Shown here: piece by piece, positions 17,087 to 26,506 of the stretch
How positions within the stretch are numbered: position 1 is the first letter of the stretch
Layout: each line of letters begins with the position of its first letter
NCBI GenBank assembly: GCA_027486725.1
Contig: JAIXOP010000015.1
Location: 403,950 to 467,949, forward strand
Direction: 5' to 3'
Length of the DNA: 64,000 nucleotides
DNA from: Burkholderiales bacterium
GTDB taxonomy: Bacteria > Pseudomonadota > Gammaproteobacteria > Burkholderiales > Burkholderiaceae_A
Program-made: the position numbers and the translations under genes
The notes under the pieces: model-generated
The model's input: the letters and a program-made list of their open reading frames with translations, nothing else
The model's database searches: none
Told to the model about the DNA's origin: nothing

Positions 17087-19228
17087 ATGCCCACGACCAC
17101 CGCATCCGCTGCTCTGCTGGTGGAGCTCTTCACCGAGGAGCTTCCCCCCCATGCCCTGAAGTCCCTGGGCGAGGCCTTCTCCCAGGGCCTGGTTCGGCAC
17201 CTGCACGCCGCCGGCCTGCTGGCCCGAGGCCCCGAGGACTTCACGGGCTATGCCAGCCCCCGCCGACTCGCGGTGCTCATCCCGGAGGTGCTCGGCCAGG
17301 CGCCCGAGCAAAACAAAAAAGAAAAGCTGCTGCCCGCATCGGTGGGCCTCGATGCCCAGGGCAGTCCCACCGCCCCATTGGTGAAGAAGCTCGCCAGCCT
17401 TGGCCTGGTGCTGGGCGAGAACCTGTTGCCCACCGACCTTCTGCGCGAGTCCGACGGCAAGGCCGAGACCCTCTTTGTTCAGACGCGTCGACCCGGCGCA
17501 GCACTTCAGCCCGCCCTGCAGGCCGCGCTCGAGGCGACCCTGCAGGAGCTGCCCATCCCCAAGCTCATGCGCTATCAGCGCACTGCGCCGGGCGAGCCCG
17601 TGCGCGAGATTCGCTTTGTGCGGCCGGCCCATGGCCTGCTCGTTCGCCACGGCTCGGCCATCGTGGCCTGCGAGGTTCTGGGCCTGCAGAGCCGAGGCTT
17701 CACCCACGGCCACCGTTTCCATGCCCCTGGGGCCATCGAGATTCCCGAGGCCACCCAATACGAGGCCCTGCTCGAGTCGGTCGGCAAGGTCATGCCCCAT
17801 GCCGGCAAGCGGCGTGCGGCCATTGAGAAGGGCCTGAAGGAGGCTGCGGCACGCGGTGGGCAGACGGTGGTCATGCCCGAGGCACTGCTCGACGAGGTCA
17901 ATGCCCTGGTCGAGTGGCCGGTGGTCTTGGAGGGTCACTTCGAAGAGGCCTTCCTGGAAGTGCCGCAGGAGTGCCTCATCCTCACCATGCAGCAGAACCA
18001 GAAATACTTCGCCCTCACCGATGCCCAGGGCCGTCTGGCCAACCGCTTTCTGCTGGTGAGCCACCTGCAGGCCGAGCATCCCGAACTCATTGTCGGTGGC
18101 AACGAGCGGGTGCTGCGCGCACGCCTGGCCGATGCACAGTTCTTCTTCACCCAGGATCGTCTCCAGCGGCTCGAGGCTCGGCTGCCCGCGCTCGAGTCCA
18201 TCGTCTATCACAACAAGATCGGCAGCCTTCGGGCCCGGGTGGATCGCCTGGTGGCGCTGGCCGGGATCCTGGCCCCCGCGGTTGGCGCGGCGGTGGCCGA
18301 TGCACAGCGGGCTGCCCTGCTCGCCAAGGCAGACCTGGTCACCGACATGGTGGGTGAATTCCCCGAGCTTCAGGGCCTGATGGGCGGCTACTACGCCCGC
18401 CACGACGGCGAGACGGCCGATGTGGCGCAGGCCATTGCCGACCAATACCGGCCCCGCTTCGCCGGCGATGGGCTGGCGCAGGGCCCGGTGGGGCTGGCGC
18501 TGGCGCTCGCCGACCGACTCGAGACCCTGGTGGGCATCTTTGGCATTGGCCTCATCCCCACCGGCGACAAGGACCCCTTCGCCTTGCGGCGTGCTGCCCT
18601 CGGGGTGGTTCGAACCATCGTCGAGCGCGGCATCCGGACCCCACTGTCGGTTCTGCTGGTGCAGGCCGCCGAGGTCTTCCAAGGCGTGGCCGAGGTCCGC
18701 CCCGATCTGGCGGTGCTGCGCGACTTCATTCTCGACCGCGCCCGCGGACTGCTGCGGGACCAGGGCCATGGCGCTGAGGCCATTGAGGCCGTGTTGGCCG
18801 TCTCGGCCGACCGTTTGGATCAGGTTCCGGACCGCCTGGAAGCACTGCAGCAGTTCCTGGCCACCCCCGAGGCCGAGAGTCTTTGTGCGGCCAACAAGCG
18901 CATCGGCAACATCCTCAAGAAATCGGCCGACACCCCCGACATGGCACGGGCAGCGGATCCCCTGCTCTTCCAAGAAGCTGCCGAGAAATCCCTCGGCCAG
19001 GCCCTGGGTGAGCTCGCACCCAAGGCCGTCGCCCTCTGCGATCGGGGCGACTATGCCGGCTCGCTGCAGCTCCTGGCCGGTCTGAAGGCACCCGTCGACG
19101 CCTTCTTCGACTCGGTGATGGTCAATGCCGAGGACCCCGCCGTCCGACGCAATCGCCTGGCCCTGCTGGCCCAGGCCCACCGCGCCATGAACCAGGTGGG
19201 TGACTTGGGACGACTCCTGCCCGGCTGA
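17087..19228 (+). CDS. glyS: Glycine-tRNA ligase beta subunit
   Basis: The 713-residue beta subunit begins with the family segment ALLVELFTEELPPHALK, has MQQNQKYFALTDAQG in the central region and the HD-like segment with ARHDGETADVAQAI, and ends with an anticodon-binding domain (FFDSVMVNAED). It recognises tRNA-Gly and partners GlyQ. ATG 17087 is preferred over an upstream in-frame ATG at 17015, which lies inside glyQ. In related genomes gmhB and plsC usually come next; here a YgjP peptidase follows instead and plsC is found at 54403. Confidence 0.98.
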   Translation: MPTTTASAALLVELFTEELPPHALKSLGEAFSQGLVRHLHAAGLLARGPEDFTGYASPRRLAVLIPEVLGQAPEQNKKEKLLPASVGLDAQGSPTAPLVKKLASLGLVLGENLLPTDLLRESDGKAETLFVQTRRPGAALQPALQAALEATLQELPIPKLMRYQRTAPGEPVREIRFVRPAHGLLVRHGSAIVACEVLGLQSRGFTHGHRFHAPGAIEIPEATQYEALLESVGKVMPHAGKRRAAIEKGLKEAAARGGQTVVMPEALLDEVNALVEWPVVLEGHFEEAFLEVPQECLILTMQQNQKYFALTDAQGRLANRFLLVSHLQAEHPELIVGGNERVLRARLADAQFFFTQDRLQRLEARLPALESIVYHNKIGSLRARVDRLVALAGILAPAVGAAVADAQRAALLAKADLVTDMVGEFPELQGLMGGYYARHDGETADVAQAIADQYRPRFAGDGLAQGPVGLALALADRLETLVGIFGIGLIPTGDKDPFALRRAALGVVRTIVERGIRTPLSVLLVQAAEVFQGVAEVRPDLAVLRDFILDRARGLLRDQGHGAEAIEAVLAVSADRLDQVPDRLEALQQFLATPEAESLCAANKRIGNILKKSADTPDMARAADPLLFQEAAEKSLGQALGELAPKAVALCDRGDYAGSLQLLAGLKAPVDAFFDSVMVNAEDPAVRRNRLALLAQAHRAMNQVGDLGRLLPG

Positions 19229-19277
19229 AACGCAGCGGCCGCTCCTGCCCACTCCCCAGCCCCCCGCGACCGAGGCC

Positions 19278-20051
19278 ATGAACCCCACCGATCAGCTCAG
19301 CCTGGGCTTTGACCAGCAAGAGGCGTCGGCCACCCCGGTGCCGCTTCCCGGCGGGCACCTGGGCCTGCCCGACGGCCGCAGCCTGCCCATGGAAATCCGA
19401 CGCAGCCGGCGGCGCACCATCAGCCTGCAGATTCAGGCGGGCAGCCTGAGGGTGTCGGCCCCGACCTGGGTGCCGCGCTCCGAGATCGACCGCGTGATCG
19501 AGAGCAAGGTCCGCTGGATTGCGCGCTGTCTCGATGCCGAAGAGGAGCGGGCCGCCAATCGACTCGAGCCCCACGAGGAATGGTGCGATGGCGCCGAGAT
19601 TCGCTTTCTGGGCGAGGCCTGCCGCATCCGCCTCGATGCCGGCACGGCCACGATCGATTGGAATGCCACCGAGGGCCTGCTGCGCCTGCCCCTGCCCGCC
19701 CATGCCAGCCCCGATCAGATTCGCGACCGGGTCCACGGCTGGATGCAGGCCCAAGCCGAAGACATCCTGCGCGAGCGGCTCGAGCTTCTCGCCTCGGCCG
19801 TGGGGCTTCAGTTCCAGCGCTTCTCGCTCTCGTCGGCACGCACCCGGTGGGGCAGCTGCACGAGCGATGGCCACATTCGCCTGAACTGGCGCCTGGTTCA
19901 GTTCCCGCTGCCGGTCATCGACTATGTGGCCGCCCACGAGCTGGCCCACACGCGGGCCATGGACCACAGTCCCGGCTTCTGGGACGAGGTCGAAAAAATC
20001 ATGCCGAACTACCGCGAGGCCAAAGACGTCATCCGTCGCGCGCGAATCTGA
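19278..20051 (+). CDS. YgjP-like metallopeptidase (DUF45/M48 clan)
   Basis: The 257-residue protein carries the diagnostic RTRWGSC segment followed by the zinc motif HELAHTRAMDHSPGFW (HExxH plus a downstream His), characteristic of YgjP/DUF45 proteins, sometimes called UTP pyrophosphatase-like. It is a predicted soluble zinc hydrolase, and the biological role is unsettled. The N-terminal 35 residues are variable. ATG 19278 is supported by alignment of the following ELP-free segment with the family; the frame is open from 19200. Its end overlaps the convergent rsmA by 43 bp. Confidence 0.88.
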   Translation: MNPTDQLSLGFDQQEASATPVPLPGGHLGLPDGRSLPMEIRRSRRRTISLQIQAGSLRVSAPTWVPRSEIDRVIESKVRWIARCLDAEEERAANRLEPHEEWCDGAEIRFLGEACRIRLDAGTATIDWNATEGLLRLPLPAHASPDQIRDRVHGWMQAQAEDILRERLELLASAVGLQFQRFSLSSARTRWGSCTSDGHIRLNWRLVQFPLPVIDYVAAHELAHTRAMDHSPGFWDEVEKIMPNYREAKDVIRRARI

Positions 20052-20845
20052 TTCGACAGATCGATGTAGGCCTGCACCGGCACGTCCTCCGGCCGCAGGG
20101 TGGGCAACAGCCCCAGCGCTTCAAGATCCATGTGCGCCGCAAACGGGGCCAGTGTGTTGCGAATCATCTTGCGGCGCATGGAGAAGGCCTGGGCGACGAC
20201 CTCCTGAAAAGTCGTCCAGCACTGCACCTGCAGGGCCGAGGCCGGCAGTGGCCACATCTGCACCACCGCCGACCAGACCTTGGGGGCAGGCACAAAGGCC
20301 TCGGGTGGCACTTCCAGCCGCAGCTCCATGGCGTAGCGTGCCTGCAGCATGACGGAAAGGCGCCCATAGGCCGCCTCGCCCTGCACCGCCACCATGCGCT
20401 CGACCACCTCCCGCTGCAGCATGAAGAGCTGGTCTTGGAACCGGTCGGCCAGGGGAAATAGATGAAAGAGGATGGGGCTGGAGATGTTGTAAGGCAGATT
20501 GCCCACGATGCGCAGGGGCCGGCCGGCAGCCTCGGCCAGCTGCGCGAAATCCACCGAGAGCACATCGGCCGCCACTAGGGTCAGGCGATCGCCAAAGCGT
20601 TTTTCCAGCACTGGGTGGAGGTCGCGGTCGAGCTCGATGGCGGTGATGCGCTCCACCCTCTGCAGGAGCTGCTCGGTCAGGGCACCACGGCCCGGGCCGA
20701 TCTCCACCACCGCATCATCGGGCCGGAGGCCAGGGGCATCGGCGATGGCGGTGAGCACCCCCGCATCGTGGAGGAAGTTCTGACCAAATCGCTTTTTGGC
20801 GCCGCGGGCCTGATCCAGGGCACCGCGGGCCGGCGAGCCCGCCAC
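20009..20845 (-). CDS. rsmA: 16S rRNA (adenine1518/1519-N6)-dimethyltransferase
   Basis: RsmA (KsgA) dimethylates two adjacent adenines in helix 45 of 16S rRNA late in 30S assembly. The 278 residues show KKRFGQNFLHD at the N-terminus, the SAM-binding motif EIGPGRGALTEQLL, and the catalytic motif NLPYNISSPI. Length is normal. It starts 4 bp after surA, so lptD-surA-rsmA form one transcription unit. The pdxA gene that usually separates surA from rsmA is absent here. Confidence 0.97.
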   Translation of the reverse strand: MAGSPARGALDQARGAKKRFGQNFLHDAGVLTAIADAPGLRPDDAVVEIGPGRGALTEQLLQRVERITAIELDRDLHPVLEKRFGDRLTLVAADVLSVDFAQLAEAAGRPLRIVGNLPYNISSPILFHLFPLADRFQDQLFMLQREVVERMVAVQGEAAYGRLSVMLQARYAMELRLEVPPEAFVPAPKVWSAVVQMWPLPASALQVQCWTTFQEVVAQAFSMRRKMIRNTLAPFAAHMDLEALGLLPTLRPEDVPVQAYIDLSNQIRARRMTSLASR

Positions 20846-20849
20846 GCGA

Positions 20850-22184
20850 CTAGCGCACCGCGCTGGTGGTGGCGTCGGGACGGACCTCGACGTAGCTGTC
20901 GGCGCGGGCCTCGAGCGTCCAGTTCACGATGGCCTCTTCCATGCGCTGCTCGCGCAGCGCCAGCCGCGCGGCCAGACGTGCCCGCTCCACGGGAATGGGC
21001 TCGCGCTTTTCCTCGAGCAGGCGAATCAAGTGAAAGCCAAAGGTCGTGCGCACCGGCTCCGAGAGCTCACCAATCTTCAGGCGCATGAGGGCACGCTCAA
21101 ACTCGGGCACGAAGTCGCCGGGGTAGGCCCAGTCGAGCACCCCACCCTCGCGGGCCGAGCCCGGATCTTGGGAGAAGCGGCGGGCCACTTGCTCCATGGA
21201 CCGGCCGGCCTGAATCTGAGTGCGCAGATCCTCGATCTGCAGACGAACCCGATCCTCGCTGGCCGGGTCGTCGACGCGCAGCAGGACATGCTGGGCACGA
21301 TAGGCCGAGACCACCGGCCCACCGCCGAGGATCCGCAGATCGGTCAGGCGCAGCAGGTGGAAACCATTCTGGCTCTCGACCAGCTCGCCCATCTGTCCGG
21401 GGCGGCGGCCCGCCATGGCGCGCACAAAGACCTCGGGCAGCCGCTCGGCCGTGCGCCACTCCAGATCGCTGCGAATGTAGGCAGCGTTGTCTTTGGCCAG
21501 CTCGACCAGGGATGTGCCTTGGCGCGCCTTGGCGAGCATGGCGTTGGCCCGCTCCTGCAGGGCATCGCGGCTGCCCGCTGCAAACGGCAGCAGAAGCTGC
21601 TCGATGCGGTATTCGGGTTTCTGGCCCTGGGCCTGTCCCTGGCCATCGAGGTAGGCATCGATCTCGGCCTCGCTCACCTTCATCTGGCTGTCGACCTCGC
21701 GCTCGCGCAGCTGCGAGATGAGGATCTCGCGGCGGATGTCATCTCGAAAGACCTGCCAGGTCACACCATCGGCCTGGAGCTGCTCGCGCAGCCTTGGGAT
21801 GCTGACCTTGTTCTGCTCGGCGATCCGGGCGATGGCGCGGTCGAGCATGTTGGCGTCCACCCGCACGCCGTTTTGCAGGGCACGCTGCACCAGCACCTCT
21901 TCGTCGATGAGCCGGTTCAAGGCCTCTTGGCGAATCCGCGCCTCGCTCGGCATGGGCCGACCCGTGGCCGCCAGGCTCGAGCGCAGCAGCCGAGTGCGGC
22001 GGTCCAGCTCCGAGGCGAGCAGTGGCCGATTGTTCACCACCGCCACCACCCGGTCGGAGGCCTGGGCTGTGCTGGCTGCCAGAGCGGTGGTCTGGGCCGC
22101 CGGCGAGGCCAGGAGTGCCAGGCCCAGGGCAAAGCCCGAGGCCCAGGCCGCGGGGGCAGCGAGGAACTTATTGATAGTTTTCAT
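20850..22184 (-). CDS. surA: Periplasmic chaperone and peptidyl-prolyl isomerase SurA
   Basis: SurA escorts outer-membrane proteins through the periplasm. The 444-residue form from ATG 22184 has a signal peptide (residues 1 to about 40), the N-terminal chaperone domain (VVAVVNNRPLLASELDRR, RIRQEALNRLIDEEVL), and two parvulin domains, the second with FSQDPGSAREGGVLDW and FGFHLIRLLE. The frame is open further upstream, but those residues lie in lptD and make no signal peptide. Its start overlaps the end of lptD by 17 bp, linking the chaperone to its best-known client. Confidence 0.96.
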   Translation of the reverse strand: MKTINKFLAAPAAWASGFALGLALLASPAAQTTALAASTAQASDRVVAVVNNRPLLASELDRRTRLLRSSLAATGRPMPSEARIRQEALNRLIDEEVLVQRALQNGVRVDANMLDRAIARIAEQNKVSIPRLREQLQADGVTWQVFRDDIRREILISQLREREVDSQMKVSEAEIDAYLDGQGQAQGQKPEYRIEQLLLPFAAGSRDALQERANAMLAKARQGTSLVELAKDNAAYIRSDLEWRTAERLPEVFVRAMAGRRPGQMGELVESQNGFHLLRLTDLRILGGGPVVSAYRAQHVLLRVDDPASEDRVRLQIEDLRTQIQAGRSMEQVARRFSQDPGSAREGGVLDWAYPGDFVPEFERALMRLKIGELSEPVRTTFGFHLIRLLEEKREPIPVERARLAARLALREQRMEEAIVNWTLEARADSYVEVRPDATTSAVR

Positions 22185-24543
22185 AGAGGGCTGGCAGAGG
22201 TGAGAGCGTGTTGACCGCACGATATCCCGGAATGCCGGTGCGCAGCACGCCCAGGGCATTGGTTCCGAGGGCGCCGAGGCCGGTGAGTTCCACCTGCAGG
22301 AAGACCGCGGTGGTGAACTCGTCGGAGGCGGTGGCAAAGCGCTGGGCGACCAGGCGGAAGACCCAGCAGTCGCGGTTGTATTCCACGCCGAGCAGACTCT
22401 GAATCAGGCCCGAACGGCGCAGGGGGTCGCCCGGCACCTCGTCTTGCAGCGAGTAGTTGACCCGGCCGACCACGGACCAGGCGCGGCTCACAGGGGTCTG
22501 GAAGGCCAGGTCCACCGAGTTGAGGGTGGGGCGCACGAAGCGGTAGGCCGCGTAGAAGGTCTGCCCGGGCTTGGGGTCCACGCGGGCGGTCAGGCCGCCG
22601 GTCTGCCACCGGGTGCTCGACTCGTTGTATTGGCCAAAGGCCTCGATGTCGGTGTAGGCGCCCAGACGCATGCCCACCTCGCCCAGCAGGTCGGAGCTCT
22701 GGTCGGAGCGGCGCGGAAATCCCGGCACCGTGACCCGCTGCTCATCGAAGTAATAGCGCTGGCCAAAGCCCACCCGCAGCCGCTCTTCGCCCGTGTCTGC
22801 CCGCAGAAAGCGCGAGGTCAGGCCCACGGTGAGCTGGTCCTGGTCGGCGATGCGGTCATCGCCGCTGAAGACGCGCGGATCAAAGATCTGGCCGAGGTTC
22901 AGGCGGATCTCGGAGCTGTCGAAGACCGGCAGGCCATCTTGGCGACGAAATGGCGCGTAGCTATAAAAAGCGCGGGGCTCCAGGGTCTGCAGGAAATCCG
23001 TGCCGAAGTAGTTGGCGTCGCGCTCCAAGCCGATCTTGGCATCGAGCCCGAGGCTGGGCACTGCGCGGGCATAGTCGTTGGCCATCCCAGTGTTGGTCGC
23101 CTGGCCATTGACATCGGCAATCGATGCGGTGCCGAACTGAGAAATGGTGGCTGCCAGATCGCCCGCCCGCTGCGGACGGTATTGGGTGAGGTGCAGCCCG
23201 CCCGAGGGCGTCAGGGTGAAGGGGCCCACATCCAGCGGCAGTGCCAGACGGCCCTCGGCCACCGCGCGATCGCCCTCCTCGAGGGTGGGGTGGGTAAAGC
23301 GCGTGAACTGGAATCGGCTGCTGTAATCGACGTAGAGGTCTTGCGTGATGCCCTCGCCCAAGGAGACTGCCCGCTCGCTGCGCAGCGCCTCCAGTCTAGG
23401 CGCAAACGAGTAGGGGCGAATCACGGGGAGGTTCTTGTCTTTGAGCAGCTGAAAGCTCTGGAAGGTGAGGGCTGTGGAGAAGCCAGCAACACCGCGCGCG
23501 AGCTGCACCGTGGCCGGCAGCACCCGCTGGGCGGCCGTCGGAAGGCTCGCACCGAAATCGGCAAAGTAGTCGTCGTCGCTCACCCGCGTGCCGGCGATCG
23601 ACAAGGTGTTGCCCGCAAAGCGGGTCGTGTGGCGGATAGCGCCCAGAGAGCGGGCCTCGCCCGTCTGCGTGTCGCTCGGCAGATACTCCACCCCCACCGA
23701 GCCATCGCTGCTCGTGGTGAGGTAGCGGGCCTCGGCGCCAAGCTGCAGGCCGCGCTTGCTCATGGCCCGCGGATAGATGGTGAGGTCGCGGTTGGGCGCG
23801 ATGTTGACGTAGTAGGGCTGGGTGATCTCCAGGCCCAGCTTCGAAGAGACGGTGTAGACGCCCGGGAGGATTCCCGAGCGGCGGCGGGCGGTGGTGGCAA
23901 AGCTCACATCGCCCAAGGGAATCGCTCCAAGGCCACTCCAGTTGAGCGCGGCGTCTTCAGCGTGGGCCGTTTCGGTGATGTCGTTGATCTGCAGCTTGCG
24001 GCTGGTGAGCCACCAGTCGCTGAACAGGTTTTCGCAGGTGCTGAACTGGACATTGCTGAGCTCGGTGAGGCTGGGGCTCAGGAACTCCGAGGTGCTGGCC
24101 GTGCCCTTGCCATTGACCACCGGAAAGGCAAAGGAAACATCGTCGAATCGGCCCTGGGAGGTCTCGAGATTGATCTTGAATCGCGGGCCTTTGTAGAGGT
24201 CGCCCGCCTTGAAGAGCTCCACCGAGCCCTCGGCCTCGAGGTCCTGGCTCACAAGGTCGAGGTCCAGCCGATCTCCCTTCAACGAGAGCCCCAGCTGCCG
24301 AAAACTTGCATTCCCAATCAGGGTGAGGCGGTCCTCGATCAGGCCCTCCATGCGGCTGCCCTGCAGGTAGCTGGGGGTGCTGGTGGAGATGCCCGACAGG
24401 GGGTCGATGGGATCGACCCGGAGCTGGTCGTCGAGCAGTTGGGCGTGGGCGGTGGTGGCGGCGCCCTGGAGGGCAAGGCCCGAGGCGAGAGCAGCGAAGG
24501 ATCGCGCTAGGGCCATAGAGAGGGGGGTCGGGCGCGGTCGCAT
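22168..24543 (-). CDS. lptD: LPS-assembly protein LptD
   Basis: LptD is the outer-membrane barrel that, with LptE, inserts lipopolysaccharide in the outer leaflet. The 791-residue protein has a signal peptide ending near TAHA, an OstA-like N-terminal jelly-roll (DRLTLIGNASFRQLGLSLKGDRLD) and a long beta barrel with the C-terminal conserved block GVEYNRDCWVFRLVAQRF. ATG 24543 is chosen; the frame stays open upstream to 24924, but that part is antisense to amgK and has no signal peptide. A TATAAT element lies 9 nt before the start. Paired cysteines for the family disulfides are visible (STCENL, DCW). Confidence 0.95.
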   Translation of the reverse strand: MRPRPTPLSMALARSFAALASGLALQGAATTAHAQLLDDQLRVDPIDPLSGISTSTPSYLQGSRMEGLIEDRLTLIGNASFRQLGLSLKGDRLDLDLVSQDLEAEGSVELFKAGDLYKGPRFKINLETSQGRFDDVSFAFPVVNGKGTASTSEFLSPSLTELSNVQFSTCENLFSDWWLTSRKLQINDITETAHAEDAALNWSGLGAIPLGDVSFATTARRRSGILPGVYTVSSKLGLEITQPYYVNIAPNRDLTIYPRAMSKRGLQLGAEARYLTTSSDGSVGVEYLPSDTQTGEARSLGAIRHTTRFAGNTLSIAGTRVSDDDYFADFGASLPTAAQRVLPATVQLARGVAGFSTALTFQSFQLLKDKNLPVIRPYSFAPRLEALRSERAVSLGEGITQDLYVDYSSRFQFTRFTHPTLEEGDRAVAEGRLALPLDVGPFTLTPSGGLHLTQYRPQRAGDLAATISQFGTASIADVNGQATNTGMANDYARAVPSLGLDAKIGLERDANYFGTDFLQTLEPRAFYSYAPFRRQDGLPVFDSSEIRLNLGQIFDPRVFSGDDRIADQDQLTVGLTSRFLRADTGEERLRVGFGQRYYFDEQRVTVPGFPRRSDQSSDLLGEVGMRLGAYTDIEAFGQYNESSTRWQTGGLTARVDPKPGQTFYAAYRFVRPTLNSVDLAFQTPVSRAWSVVGRVNYSLQDEVPGDPLRRSGLIQSLLGVEYNRDCWVFRLVAQRFATASDEFTTAVFLQVELTGLGALGTNALGVLRTGIPGYRAVNTLSPLPALYENYQ

Positions 24544-24558
24544 AATGTCGGCATTATA
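24542..24558 (-). promoter_or_regulatory. lptD -10 element within a small palindrome
   Basis: Reading leftward, a perfect TATAAT occupies 24558-24553, 9 nt before the lptD ATG. The same stretch forms an inverted repeat ATAATG (24542-24547) and CATTAT (24552-24557). No good -35 hexamer is visible at the normal distance, and amgK diverges only 33 bp away, so the regulatory space is minimal. Transcription from this element would give a leader of only a few bases. Confidence 0.4.
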
Positions 24559-24576
24559 GGAACAGCCCAGCGCCCC

Positions 24577-25758
24577 ATGACTTCTCCCTCCGACGCAGCG
24601 CCCGCCGCCCCCGATCTGCGCTCCGATCCAAATTCCGACGTGCGGCTCGATGTGCGCCTCGATGTGCGCCTCGAGCAGGCCCGCCGCTGGCTCTCCACCC
24701 TCCCGGTCGCGGCACCCTATGGCCCCCCCGTTCCCGCCTCGGCCGATGCCTCTTTTCGCCGGTACTTTCGCCTCGAGCGCGCTGGCCGCCCTGGGCTCAG
24801 CAACCCTGCGCCCAGCAGCGCCCCTGCGCCCCACAGCCTCATCCTCATGGACGCCCCGCCCGAGCGCGAGCCGCTCGATCCATTTCTTCGGGTGCAGGGC
24901 CTGTTGGCTGATGCGGGGCTGCATGTACCTCAGTGCCTGGCGCGCAACACCGACGAGGGCTTCCTGCTGCTCGAGGACCTGGGCACCACCGACCTGCAGG
25001 CCGTCCTAAAACCCGCAGGCGCCGCACAGGCAAGTCCCGCACAGGCCTGGGCCGCCTACCGGCCTGCCCTGCAGTCTCTGGTGCAGATGCAGGCCCATGG
25101 CTTCGCGCACCCCGAGTCCTTAGAGCGCACGGGCATTCCGGCCTTTGGCCCGGAGAAGATCGCCGCCGAACTCGCCCTGTTCCCCGACTGGTATGTGCAG
25201 GGACTGCGCCGCACCCAGCTCACCGCGGCCGAGCAGACCCAGTGGAAGGCCCTGGTCGACCACCTCTGCCATCGGCTGCCCGCCATGGCCCAGGTGCTGG
25301 TGCACCGCGACTATCACTGCCGCAATCTGATGGTGTCCACCAACGCGCTGGATCAGCCCCCCGGGGTCATCGACTTTCAGGATGCGGTGGTCGGACCGAT
25401 CACCTACGACCTCGTGTCTCTGCTGCGCGATGCCTACATCGACTGGCCCGAGGCCGAGCAGCTCGACTGGGTCATTCGCACCTGGGAGATGTCGCGGGCG
25501 GCGGGACTGCCGGTGCCCGCCGACGCCACCGAGTTTTATGAAGACTTCGAATGGGTGGGCCTGCAGCGCCACCTGAAGGTGCTGGGCATTTTTGCGCGGC
25601 TCTCCATCCGCGACGGCAAGCATCGCTACCTCGCCGACATCCCCCGAGTCATGCAGTACACCCGCAAGGTCTGCGAGCGGTACAGCCGCCTCACACCGCT
25701 GCTGCGCATCCTCGATCGAGTCGATGGCATTGCCACCGAAGTGCGAACCACCTTTTAG
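24577..25758 (+). CDS. amgK: N-acetylmuramate/N-acetylglucosamine kinase AmgK-like phosphotransferase
   Basis: AmgK phosphorylates the anomeric carbon of MurNAc/GlcNAc in peptidoglycan recycling that bypasses MurA, making it relevant to fosfomycin tolerance. The 393 residues belong to the aminoglycoside-phosphotransferase fold: the P-loop-like SADASFRRYFRLE, the catalytic VHRDYHCRNLMV and the metal motif VIDFQDAVVGPITYDL. The partner murU follows 4 bp after the stop, confirming the assignment. Three 12-bp tandem copies (24636-24671) encode an Asp-Val-Arg-Leu repeat near residue 21-32, an addition not needed for the fold. Confidence 0.9.
   Translation: MTSPSDAAPAAPDLRSDPNSDVRLDVRLDVRLEQARRWLSTLPVAAPYGPPVPASADASFRRYFRLERAGRPGLSNPAPSSAPAPHSLILMDAPPEREPLDPFLRVQGLLADAGLHVPQCLARNTDEGFLLLEDLGTTDLQAVLKPAGAAQASPAQAWAAYRPALQSLVQMQAHGFAHPESLERTGIPAFGPEKIAAELALFPDWYVQGLRRTQLTAAEQTQWKALVDHLCHRLPAMAQVLVHRDYHCRNLMVSTNALDQPPGVIDFQDAVVGPITYDLVSLLRDAYIDWPEAEQLDWVIRTWEMSRAAGLPVPADATEFYEDFEWVGLQRHLKVLGIFARLSIRDGKHRYLADIPRVMQYTRKVCERYSRLTPLLRILDRVDGIATEVRTTF
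24636..24671 (+). repeat. 12-bp tandem repeat in the amgK N-terminus
   Basis: Three consecutive 12-bp units (the last two identical, CGATGTGCGCCT) encode repeated Asp-Val-Arg-Leu. The unit keeps the frame, so copy-number change would lengthen or shorten the N-terminal tail without a frameshift. Confidence 0.7.
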
Positions 25759-25762
25759 CGCC

Positions 25763-26497
25763 ATGCCCGCAACAATCCCTGCCATGGTGCTGGCCGCAGG
25801 CCGCGGCGAGCGCATGCGGCCCCTGACCGACCTTCTGCCCAAGCCCCTGCTGCCCCTGGCGGGCCGCAGTCTGCTCGAGCGGCAGCTCGACCGCATCGCG
25901 GCAGCAGGCATGCGGCGGGTCTGCATCAATGTGGCCTACAAGGGCGAGCTGATCGCCGAGCGGCTGCGCTCGGTGCCGCCCGACCCGCTCACCATCCGGC
26001 TGAGCTGGGAGCCCGAGGGCGCGCTCGAAACCGCCGGCGGCATCGTGCAGGCACGGCCCTGGGCCTGGGAGGGCGAGCCCCCCGCCGACCTCTTTCTGCT
26101 GGCCAATGCCGATGTCTACTGCCCCAGCCCCCTGGGGCCACTGCTCGCGCAAGGCGAGCAACTTCCCGCCGACTGTCTGGGGCTGCTGGTCATGGTCGAC
26201 AACCCCGACCACCACCCCGAAGGCGATTTCGCCCTGCTGCCGAATGGGGATCTGGCGCCGCGCGGCTCCGAAGGTGGGCGCGCACTCACCTACAGCGGGC
26301 TGGCCCTGCTGCGGCCCGAGATGTTTGTTGGCCTCGTCCCCGGTCACTGGGCGGCCCTGGGGCCCCTGTTGCAGGCGGCGATTCGGGCGGGGCGACTGCG
26401 GGGGCTGCACGAGCCAGGCCCCTGGGTCGATGTGGGCACGCCGCAAAGGCTGATGGATCTGGAGCTTGATCTTCTCGGCGGCGGCGCAAGAGAGTAG
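25763..26497 (+). CDS. murU: N-acetylmuramate alpha-1-phosphate uridylyltransferase
   Basis: MurU converts MurNAc-1-phosphate, the AmgK product, to UDP-MurNAc. The 244-residue protein has the nucleotidyltransferase signature LAAGRGERMRPLTDLLPKPLLPL and the metal site NADVY, with a late GPWVDVGTPQRL typical of the family. ATG 25763 lies 4 bp after amgK; an earlier in-frame ATG lies inside amgK and is not used. The amgK-murU pair is the standard arrangement in pseudomonads and Burkholderiales. Confidence 0.93.
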   Translation: MPATIPAMVLAAGRGERMRPLTDLLPKPLLPLAGRSLLERQLDRIAAAGMRRVCINVAYKGELIAERLRSVPPDPLTIRLSWEPEGALETAGGIVQARPWAWEGEPPADLFLLANADVYCPSPLGPLLAQGEQLPADCLGLLVMVDNPDHHPEGDFALLPNGDLAPRGSEGGRALTYSGLALLRPEMFVGLVPGHWAALGPLLQAAIRAGRLRGLHEPGPWVDVGTPQRLMDLELDLLGGGARE

Positions 26498-26506
26498 CCT
26501 TCCCAC

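Noticed and set aside
22444-24510. 688-codon plus-strand open frame opposite lptD
   Set aside because: Antisense shadow. The lptD frame has signal peptide, OstA domain and C-terminal motif.
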